A stretch of 64,000 nt of DNA, from NCBI RefSeq assembly GCF_029894335.1, contig NZ_JARXZC010000027.1, positions 40,903 through 104,902 of the forward strand, given 5' to 3'. This DNA is from Kitasatospora sp. MAP5-34 (lineage in GTDB: Bacteria; Actinomycetota; Actinomycetes; Streptomycetales; Streptomycetaceae). The position numbers and the translations under genes were made by a program. Shown one piece after another: positions 1-6,377 of this stretch. The notes under the pieces were generated by a model. The model saw only the letters and a list, made by a program, of their open reading frames with translations. It was not told the origin of the DNA and ran no database searches. Position 1 is the first letter of the stretch. Every line of letters starts with the position of its first letter.

Positions 1-305
1 GCCGGCTGCTGCTCGTCTCGCCGACCTCGCGTCACCTGAGGGAACTGGTGGGGGCGCTGGGCCTGCTCTCGGTGGACGAGGACAAGGAGCGCCGGATCGA
101 CGAGAAACTCAGCCCCTGGCTGACCAGGACCGACCGGGTCGAGGTCGAGTTCCGGCTGAGTCTGTCGCGGGCCGACGCGGCGGCCGTCGTCGCCATGGGC
201 CCGAACGCCTGGCACACGGACTCCGGCAAGCTCGCCGCCGCTCTGGCCGTGTTGCCCGAACCCGTCGAGGTGACCGGGTCGGTCCAGGTCACGACGTACC
301 ACTGA
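1..305 (+). CDS. RlmA/TlrB-like 23S rRNA (guanine-N1)-methyltransferase, 3' end only
   Basis: The window opens inside this gene. The frame from base 3 gives about 100 C-terminal residues ending at TGA 303-305. Visible segments are SPTSRHLREL, GLLSVDEDKERR and RADAAAVVAMGPNAWH. A late MGPxAxH motif preceded by an LSRADVxxLVxM-like helix is what I know from the RlmA(II)/TlrB family, which methylates 23S rRNA and, in TlrB, gives macrolide resistance. The zinc finger and SAM-binding core would lie before base 1, so catalytic motifs cannot be checked. The assignment rests on the C-terminal segment only. The stop codon lies in the first unit of a 14-bp tandem repeat. Confidence 0.65.
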   Translation, partial: RLLLVSPTSRHLRELVGALGLLSVDEDKERRIDEKLSPWLTRTDRVEVEFRLSLSRADAAAVVAMGPNAWHTDSGKLAAALAVLPEPVEVTGSVQVTTYH

Positions 306-355
306 CCCTGCACCGCTGACCCTGCACCACTGACCTTGTGCCACTGACCTTCGCT
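300..355. repeat. 14-bp tandem repeat over the stop codon
   Basis: Four consecutive 14-bp units start at 300, 314, 328 and 342. The first reads CACTGACCCTGCAC and the others diverge slightly. The TGA stop of the upstream gene is inside unit one and recurs in each unit. Confidence 0.85.
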
Positions 356-456
356 CCCGACAGGAGCCACGGAGGTCACGGAGCTGCCAACTCGTTGGGA
401 TGAATCTCGTGAGGAGGCACGTTTCTGCTCTCCTTACGCGGGCTAAGGTCCCCCGA

Positions 457-1716
457 GTGACCAGCGAAGCTCTCAAATCCGCCGTCCGCCCTGTCCTTCG
501 CCCCACCGTCGAGGAGCTCCGGCTCACCTCCTTCAAGTCATACCGTCGGACGACTCTCCCGCTCTCGCCGCTGACCGTCCTGCACGGGCCGTCGGGCGTC
601 GGCAAGTCGAACGCGCTGGACTCGCTGGCCGTGCTCTCCCGGCTCGCGCTCGGCGAGCAGATCGGCCCGTCCCTGGACGGAATCGGCGGTACCGCCGGGC
701 CGCTCGCCGCACCGGTCCGGGGTGGGCTGGCCGGCTGCGTGCCGCACGGCCGGAACGCGATCATCCTGGGCTGCACGGTGCGGTCCGGCGCGGGGCCGAT
801 CCGGCTCGAACTGGTGGTCCGTACGGACGGCCCGGTGCGCGTCGCCCGCGAGTGGCTGACCTGCGACGGCCGGACCCTGGTCGAGACCGGCGAGCAGGAC
901 GTGGCAAACGGCAAGGTGAACGTCACCTGGCACAACGACACCCGGCAGGGTGACATCCGGGCGCCTTTCCCCAGCAACACCCTGATCACCACTCAGATCC
1001 CGCTCCGGGTGGCCGGGTCCTCGCCCGGCGAGCGGATGGTACTGGCCGCGAGCGAGCACCTGCTCACCGCGCTGCGCGAGGTCTTCCCGCTCCACCCGGT
1101 CCCCGCGCTGATGCGTGACTGGGCGAAGCCCGACCCGGACGCCCGCCTGCTCGGCTCCGCCGCCAACATCTCCGCCGTACTGGCCCGGCTGAAGAGCGAC
1201 TGCAGCCGCCGGTACGGCAGGCTGCTCAAGGCCGTCCAGGCGGCGGCGCCGCACCCGCTGCTCGGACTGGACGTGGCCCGGCGCGGCCCCGAGGCGCAGG
1301 AGCGGCTGCTCGCCGTCTTCGACGAGGGCGTGCTCGGCCGGACCGGCGCGGACCAGGCCTCGGACGGGATGCTGCGGTTGCTCGCCTTCGCCGCCGTGCT
1401 GCTCACGGGGGCCGGGGTGCTGGACGTCGACCCGGCCGACGAGGTGCCCTCGGCCCACCGTCAGCTCACGGTGCTCGCCGAGGACCTGGGCGCGGGGCTC
1501 GGCGCGGAGCAGACCGCCTCGCTGCTGCGGGTGGCCCGGGAGGTGTGCGAGCGGGAGGACGTCCGGCTGCTCGGCGCGCTGCAGGATCCGGCGGCCGCGC
1601 GCGAGGCGGGCGGGGCGGAGCTGATCGAGTGCCGACGGGATCCGGCCACCGGGCACAGCGTGCTCCGGCCCGAGTCACCCCGGGTGCCACCGCAGGCGGT
1701 GGGGGCCATGGGGTAG
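457..1716 (+). CDS. SMC/RecF-like ATP-binding protein (AAA, ABC-type ATPase)
   Basis: A 419-residue ATPase of the RecF/SMC-like AAA group. Near the N-terminus it has ELRLTSFKSYRR, typical of the first strand of RecF/SMC ATPases, then a Walker A GPSGVGKSN at about residues 44-52. A signature-like ASDGMLRLLAFAAVLL lies in the C-terminal half, followed by TVLAEDLGAGL where Walker B is expected. I start at GTG 457 rather than ATG 400 because the intervening codons (AAT, GTT, TCT, GCT, CTT, AAG) lack the strong G/C third-base bias of the rest. A TAAGGT hexamer at 444-449 stands 7 nt before this GTG, which suggests a leaderless transcript. The MazG-like gene follows after 10 nt, so the two are probably co-transcribed. 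Substrate and process are unknown. Confidence 0.75.
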   Translation: MTSEALKSAVRPVLRPTVEELRLTSFKSYRRTTLPLSPLTVLHGPSGVGKSNALDSLAVLSRLALGEQIGPSLDGIGGTAGPLAAPVRGGLAGCVPHGRNAIILGCTVRSGAGPIRLELVVRTDGPVRVAREWLTCDGRTLVETGEQDVANGKVNVTWHNDTRQGDIRAPFPSNTLITTQIPLRVAGSSPGERMVLAASEHLLTALREVFPLHPVPALMRDWAKPDPDARLLGSAANISAVLARLKSDCSRRYGRLLKAVQAAAPHPLLGLDVARRGPEAQERLLAVFDEGVLGRTGADQASDGMLRLLAFAAVLLTGAGVLDVDPADEVPSAHRQLTVLAEDLGAGLGAEQTASLLRVAREVCEREDVRLLGALQDPAAAREAGGAELIECRRDPATGHSVLRPESPRVPPQAVGAMG

Positions 1717-1726
1717 ACCTGGCTGC

Positions 1727-2221
1727 GTGACTGATCAGGAGAAGCACGGCTCGGCAGGAGCTCCGCCGCATACTCAGCTGGACACCCCGCCGCACGCCCC
1801 GCCGCACGCCCCGCTGGACAGCCCGCCGCCCACCCCGCTCGGCTTCGCCCGGGACACTTCGTTGGGTGAGCTCCAGCGGCGGCTGACGGATTTCGCGGCG
1901 GCCCGTGACTGGCAGCCCTTCCATGTCCCGAAGAACCTGGCCGCCGCGCTCAGTGTGGAGGCCGGGGAGCTACTGGAGATCTTCCAGTGGCTGACGCCGG
2001 AGCAGGCGGCGGCGGTGATGGACGACCCGGGCAGCGCGAACCGGGTGCGGGACGAGGTCGCCGACGTGCTGGCGTACCTGCTCCAGTTCTGCACGGCGGT
2101 CGGGGTGGACCCGGTGGCCGCGTTGGCCGCGAAGATCGAGCGGAACGAGCTGCGGTTCCCGGTGCCGGGTGGGGGCGCGGGCGGGGCTGCTGGGGGTTCG
2201 GACGAGGGCGCGGAGGGGTAG
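1727..2221 (+). CDS. MazG-like nucleotide pyrophosphohydrolase
   Basis: A 164-residue protein whose core (about residues 45-145) matches the MazG/dCTP-pyrophosphatase fold. VEAGELLEIFQW supplies the first metal-binding glutamates and DEVADVLAYLLQF gives the ExxD half of the second helix. Such enzymes hydrolyse non-canonical or excess (d)NTPs to monophosphates and clean the nucleotide pool in the cytoplasm. The first 40 residues are low-complexity (PPHAPPHAPLDSPPP) and unlike the family, so true translation might begin further in. GTG 1727 follows a TAGACC hexamer by 7 nt. It lies 10 nt after the ATPase stop. Substrate specificity cannot be read from the sequence. Confidence 0.85.
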   Translation: MTDQEKHGSAGAPPHTQLDTPPHAPPHAPLDSPPPTPLGFARDTSLGELQRRLTDFAAARDWQPFHVPKNLAAALSVEAGELLEIFQWLTPEQAAAVMDDPGSANRVRDEVADVLAYLLQFCTAVGVDPVAALAAKIERNELRFPVPGGGAGGAAGGSDEGAEG

Positions 2222-2376
2222 CGGGTCGCTCGTGTGGGTGACCTTGGTTATCCACAGGGCGGGGTTGTCCACAGCTTTTCAGCGGTTGCTGCGCGGAGTT
2301 GATCCGCGCAGCACGCTTGCGCCGTGACCCACCGTCGGAAACGACGGCCCGACGCGAGCGAGGGGAGCGGCGACCC

Positions 2377-3390
2377 ATGGACGCGCTGCGACTGATCAAG
2401 ACGGCCCGGCATGCGCTGGCGGAGGCCAGGACGGCGTCGGACGCGCTGACGGAGGCTTGGCAGGCCGGGCTGCTCACCGAGGCGATCGGGGCCAGGATCG
2501 CCGAGCGGGAGAACGGGGAGGTCGGCGTGCTCGGGCAGTTGCTCTGCGACGCGGGAGCGCACGCCGTGAGCTGCCTCGACCAGCCTCCGACCGGGCCGGT
2601 GCCGGACGACGCCGCGTGCCTCGACTGGAACCGGGAGGACTGGAACCGGGCCGACTGGAGCGGTACCGGCCGGGCGGCCCGGCTCGGCGAGGTCGGCGAC
2701 CTCGAACCCGCCCTGGAGGAACTCGGCCGACTGCTCCACGAAGCCGCCGAGACGCTGGTGGTGCTGGCCTGCGGCGCAGCTGCGGAGAGCTTGTACTGGC
2801 GGTGCATCGACGGGGTGGACGCCGGTGCGGAGTGCAAGGACCTCGTTGCTGAACTGCTCCGCACGGTCCGGAAGGATGCGGACACTCCCGAGTGCCCCGA
2901 ACTCACCGAACTCACCGAACCCACCGAACTGACCGATCTCACCGAGTGCGCCGATTTCGCCGATTTCCCGGAGTTTCCCGAGTACTCCGACCGTGCGGCG
3001 GGTTGCCGGGGCCCGGGCCGGGTGGGGCCCGGGCCGGTCACGGATCAGTGCGCCGAGCTGGGCGTACCGATACTGCTGGTCCCGCTCTCACCGCCGGTCG
3101 CGGGGCGCGGCTACCAGCCCGGGGCGGCTGAGCAACCCGCTGAGCTGCCGGCAGCGCCTCGCCCGTCGGCAGCACGGGTGCCGGAGGACTGCAGTTCGGC
3201 GTCGAGCCCGGCCAGGTCCGCGTTGAGGGAGGCGAGCAGTTCCTGCATCTGCTCGAGCAGGGTCATGGGCGTGGCGGGTGTCGCAGGCGTCGCAGGTTCC
3301 TCGGGCGTCACGGGCATCGCGGGCGTCGCGGGTGTCTCGGACGAGGGCTCGGACATGAGGGGGCCCCTCCAGCTCGGTAGTGCGGTCTGA
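2377..3390 (+). CDS. DUF6099-family protein with long repetitive C-terminal tail
   Basis: Start ATG 2377 is preceded by a GAGGGGAG ribosome-binding site. The first 175 residues (MDALRLIKTARHALAEAR..., ESLYWRCIDGVDAG...) match the actinobacterial DUF6099 family as I remember it; its function is unknown. Family members usually end near residue 170-190. Here the frame continues through acidic nonapeptide-like repeats (ELTELTEPTELTDLTE, 2890-2950) and then runs antisense through a small gene that has its own good ribosome-binding site, to a total of 337 residues. The part after about 3000 has an unconvincing codon pattern. Either a stop was lost or a frameshift fused non-coding sequence, or the tail is real. 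No membrane segment is visible. Confidence 0.6.
   Translation: MDALRLIKTARHALAEARTASDALTEAWQAGLLTEAIGARIAERENGEVGVLGQLLCDAGAHAVSCLDQPPTGPVPDDAACLDWNREDWNRADWSGTGRAARLGEVGDLEPALEELGRLLHEAAETLVVLACGAAAESLYWRCIDGVDAGAECKDLVAELLRTVRKDADTPECPELTELTEPTELTDLTECADFADFPEFPEYSDRAAGCRGPGRVGPGPVTDQCAELGVPILLVPLSPPVAGRGYQPGAAEQPAELPAAPRPSAARVPEDCSSASSPARSALREASSSCICSSRVMGVAGVAGVAGSSGVTGIAGVAGVSDEGSDMRGPLQLGSAV
3111..3356 (-). CDS. small hypothetical protein, Thr/Pro-rich N-terminus
   Basis: An 81-residue protein with ATG at 3354-3356 and a strong GGAGGGG ribosome-binding site about 7 nt before it. Residues 1-30 are repeats of TPATPA type; residues 31-55 (MTLLEQMQELLASLNADLAGLDAEL) form a probable amphipathic helix or coiled coil; the tail is Gly/Ala-rich. 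I do not recognise the family. It is encoded entirely opposite the 3' part of the DUF6099 frame, so at most one of the two is translated in this stretch. The ribosome-binding site and helix make this strand the better candidate. Confidence 0.5.
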   Translation of the reverse strand: MSEPSSETPATPAMPVTPEEPATPATPATPMTLLEQMQELLASLNADLAGLDAELQSSGTRAADGRGAAGSSAGCSAAPGW

Positions 3391-3702
3391 GTCGTCGGGA
3401 CGGCGGCCGGAGCGGATGCCCGGGCCGACAGCCCGTCGGTCCAACGAACCCGCTCCGTGCCCGGTCACCGCAGACCACTCGTAGCGGTCCAACAGATCGA
3501 CTCGGTAAGCCTCAGGAGTGAGCGCGGCTTGCGGCACACCCGCTCGGTCGGTTAGGGCCCCGGTTGCTCGGGAGCCGATCATCGGCGGGCCCCGAGCGAG
3601 CCTGAGAAACGGCAGGTCCGAGGCAGGCCCGAGAAAACTGACAGCCCCCGGCCGTCACGTAGGACGGGCCGGGGGCCGGGGCCTGGAAGAGAGTGCAGGA
3701 GG
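3357..3702. other. non-coding stretch between convergent/divergent genes
   Basis: About 350 nt that hold the promoter side of the small minus-strand gene and, at 3645-3675, the terminator of dapD. I see no further gene; frames here are short and lack codon bias. Confidence 0.5.
3645..3675 (-). terminator. dapD terminator hairpin
   Basis: Inverted repeat CCCCCGGCC (3645-3653) and GGCCGGGGG (3667-3675) with a 13-nt loop, 28 nt downstream of the dapD stop. No U-tract, as usual in this group. Confidence 0.7.
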
Positions 3703-4692
3703 TCAGTTGTGTGCGTGCAACTCGGTGTTGAGACCGCCCCACGAGCCGGACCGGGCGATCACCTCGACCGCACCGCTCTGCGAGTTGCGGCGGAACAGCA
3801 GGTTGTCCTGGCCGGACAGCTCGACCGCCTTGGCGATCTTCCCGTCCGGGGTGGTCACCCGGGTGCCGGCGGTGACGTAGAGGCCGGCCTCGACCACGCA
3901 GTCGTTGCCCAGCGAGATACCGATGCCCGCGTTGGCGCCGAGCAGGCAGCGCTCGCCGACCGCGACGACCTGCTTGCCGCCACCGGACAGGGTGCCCATG
4001 ATCGAGGAGCCGCCGCCGATGTCGCTGTGGTCGCCGACCACGACGCCCGCGCTGATCCGGCCCTCGACCATCGAGGTGCCCAGCGTGCCGGCGTTGAAGT
4101 TGACGAAGCCCTCGTGCATCACGGTGGTGCCGACGGCCAGGTGGGCACCGAGGCGGACACGGTCCGCGTGCGCGATCCGGACGCCGCTCGGGGCGACGTA
4201 GTCCGTCATGCGCGGGAACTTGTCGATCCCGTACACGGCCAGCTGGCCGCCCTGGGCGCGGACGGCGAGCCGGGCCGGCTCGACCTTGTCCACCTGTACC
4301 GGGCCGATGCTGGTCCAGGCGACGTTGGCGAGCAGACCGAAGAGGCCGTCCAGGTTCTGGCCGTGCGGCTTGACCAGACGGTGGCTCAGCAGGTGCAGCC
4401 GCAGGTACGCGTCGTGTGCATCGAGCGGCTTCTCGTCCAGCGAGGAGATGGTGGTGCGCACCGCGACCACGTCGACGCCCCGGCGGGCGTCGCTGCGCAG
4501 GGCTGCGGAGGCGCCTTGGCCGAGCGCGGCCTCGGCCTCCTCGGTGCTGAGCCGTACGGTGCCGGCCGGGCCGGGCTCCGCGACGAGCTCGGGTGCGGGG
4601 TACCAGGTGTCGAGGACGGTGCCGTCGGCAGCGATGGTCGCCAGACCGGTGGCGACAGCGCCGCTTGCGAGGGAGGAGGTTTCAGCAGTCAC
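3703..4692 (-). CDS. dapD: 2,3,4,5-tetrahydropyridine-2,6-dicarboxylate N-succinyltransferase
   Basis: Transfers succinyl from succinyl-CoA to tetrahydrodipicolinate in the succinylase branch of lysine and meso-diaminopimelate synthesis. The C-terminal half is a left-handed beta-helix built from hexapeptide repeats (VRLGAHLAVGTTVMHEGFVNFN, GVVVGDHSDIGGGSSIMGTL, ERCLLGANAGIGISLGNDCVVEAG). The GGGSSIMGTLSGGG stretch is typical of the actinobacterial DapD. I prefer GTG 4692 (329 residues) over the in-frame GTG at 4701: a TAACGT hexamer at 4705-4700 on the minus strand overlaps the latter and stands 7 nt before the former, fitting a leaderless start. It stands alone, divergent from hen1. Confidence 0.93.
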   Translation of the reverse strand: MTAETSSLASGAVATGLATIAADGTVLDTWYPAPELVAEPGPAGTVRLSTEEAEAALGQGASAALRSDARRGVDVVAVRTTISSLDEKPLDAHDAYLRLHLLSHRLVKPHGQNLDGLFGLLANVAWTSIGPVQVDKVEPARLAVRAQGGQLAVYGIDKFPRMTDYVAPSGVRIAHADRVRLGAHLAVGTTVMHEGFVNFNAGTLGTSMVEGRISAGVVVGDHSDIGGGSSIMGTLSGGGKQVVAVGERCLLGANAGIGISLGNDCVVEAGLYVTAGTRVTTPDGKIAKAVELSGQDNLLFRRNSQSGAVEVIARSGSWGGLNTELHAHN

Positions 4693-4808
4693 ATCGTGCA
4701 CGTTAACGAATTCCGGCGACCGCTGCCGAACGCGCTCACCGTGCGGACACGCCCGCCCCGGACAAAACCCAATGCCCTTCCCGGTCTTGCTCCGCGATAC
4801 TCGGACAG

Positions 4809-6377
4809 GTGTTCATCTCGATCTCCACCACAGGAACGGCCGACCGCCCAGCCACTGACCTGGGCTTTCTGCTGCACAAGCACCCGGACAAGGTGCAGCG
4901 CTTCTCCACCTCCCACGGCGAGGCCCACGTCTTCTACCCCGAGGCGACCGAGGCGGCATGCACGGCGGCCCTGCTGCTGGACATCGACCCGATCGCCCTG
5001 GTACGCCGGGGTCGGGGCAAGGGTCGGGGCGGCTCAGCTGCCACGGGAAATGTAGCCAGCGCATTGGCGCAGTACGTCAACGACCGTCCCTACGCCGCGT
5101 CCTCGCTGCTCGCGGTGGCGCTTCGGACGGTGTTCCGTACGGCAATGAAGGGTGTCTGCGAGACCCGGCCCGGCCTAGCGGAGCAACCGCTGCCGTTGCG
5201 GATCGTGCTGCCCGCCGTGCCCGCGAACGCTGCGGGGGAGGGCGGGCCCGCCGCGATGGTACGGCAGCTCTTCGAACCGCTCGGCTGGCAGGTCGAGGCC
5301 GAGACGATCGCGCTGGACGCGTCCTTCCCGGAGTGGGGCGAGTCCCGGTACGTCCGGTTGGAGCTGGCCGCGACCGTGCGGCTGGCCGACGCGCTGCAGC
5401 AGCTCTACGTGCTGCTGCCGGTGCTGGACGGTTCCAAGCACTACTGGGTCGCCCCGGACGAGGTGGACAAGCTGTTGGATGCGGGGGAGGGCTGGTTGGG
5501 CGGTCACCCCGAGCTGGCCCTGATCACCCGTCGGTACCTGGCGCGCCGCTGGTCGCTGACCCGCACCGCGATGGAGCGCCTCGAACTGGCCCGGCTGGCG
5601 GAGGCTGACGACCGCGAGCCCGAGGAGATCGACAACGCGGTCGACGACTCGGAGGAGGACTCGGCCGAGGGCGTAGTGGAGGAAGCGGTGGCGGAGACCG
5701 GACAGCAGGCGAAGGAGAAGCCCCTCTCCCTCGCCGTCCAGCGTCGACAGGCGATCCTCGCCGCGCTCGGCGAGGTCGGCGCGGCCCGGGTGCTGGACCT
5801 CGGCTGTGGTCAGGGCGAACTGGTCGGAGCGCTGCTCAAGGACTCCCGGGTGACCGAGGTGCTCGGGGTGGACGTGTCCGCCAGGGCCCTCGCGGCCGCC
5901 GCGCGAAAGCTGCGTCTGGACCGGATGACCGAGCGTCAGGCGGCTCGGGTCGAGCTCGTCCAGGGTGCGCTCACCTACACCGACGCCCGGCTCAAGGGCT
6001 ATGACGCGGCCGTGCTCTCCGAGGTCATCGAGCACCTCGACCTACCCCGCCTGCCCGCCCTCGAATACGCGGTGTTCGGCGCGGCCCGGCCCGGAGCCGT
6101 GGTCGTGACCACCCCGAACGTCGAGTACAACGTCCGCTGGGAGACCCTCCCGGCGGGTCAGGTCCGGCACGCCGATCACCGGTTCGAGTGGGACCGGGCG
6201 CAGTTCCTGGCCTGGGCCGAGCGGGTCGGCCGCACCTACGGGTACACCGTCACCGTCCGCCCGGTCGGCCCGTACGACGACGAGGTCGGCTCGCCCACCC
6301 AGCTCGCCCTGTTCCGTACCGGTGGCAACACCACCACCGACACCTCCGAAACCACCGAAGGGAGCGTGACCCGATGA
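4809..6377 (+). CDS. hen1: bacterial Hen1, 3'-terminal RNA ribose 2'-O-methyltransferase
   Basis: A 522-residue two-domain protein. The N-terminal domain (about 1-265; FISISTTGT, LGFLLHKHPDKVQ, HVFYPEATEAACTAALLLDIDP) is the bacterial Hen1 domain that supports the Pnkp ligase. An acidic linker (265-300) leads to a SAM methyltransferase with VLDLGCGQGE at about 328-337 and the metal-binding EVIEHLD at about 406-412. Hen1 methylates the 2'-OH of the terminal ribose at a broken RNA end before sealing, which protects the repaired tRNA from cutting again at that site. GTG 4809 has GATACT 7 nt upstream and only a weak Shine-Dalgarno. The stop overlaps the pnkp start by 4 nt (ATGA), so translation is coupled. 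Confidence 0.93.
   Translation: MFISISTTGTADRPATDLGFLLHKHPDKVQRFSTSHGEAHVFYPEATEAACTAALLLDIDPIALVRRGRGKGRGGSAATGNVASALAQYVNDRPYAASSLLAVALRTVFRTAMKGVCETRPGLAEQPLPLRIVLPAVPANAAGEGGPAAMVRQLFEPLGWQVEAETIALDASFPEWGESRYVRLELAATVRLADALQQLYVLLPVLDGSKHYWVAPDEVDKLLDAGEGWLGGHPELALITRRYLARRWSLTRTAMERLELARLAEADDREPEEIDNAVDDSEEDSAEGVVEEAVAETGQQAKEKPLSLAVQRRQAILAALGEVGAARVLDLGCGQGELVGALLKDSRVTEVLGVDVSARALAAAARKLRLDRMTERQAARVELVQGALTYTDARLKGYDAAVLSEVIEHLDLPRLPALEYAVFGAARPGAVVVTTPNVEYNVRWETLPAGQVRHADHRFEWDRAQFLAWAERVGRTYGYTVTVRPVGPYDDEVGSPTQLALFRTGGNTTTDTSETTEGSVTR

Noticed and set aside
300..355. Short direct repeats as a CRISPR array
   Set aside because: Units are contiguous 14-17 bp without unique spacers, and there are no cas genes.
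4690..4712. Sigma-R promoter for dapD (GGAAT on the minus strand)
   Set aside because: No GTT at the 18-nt spacing; a TAnnnT leaderless arrangement explains the start better.
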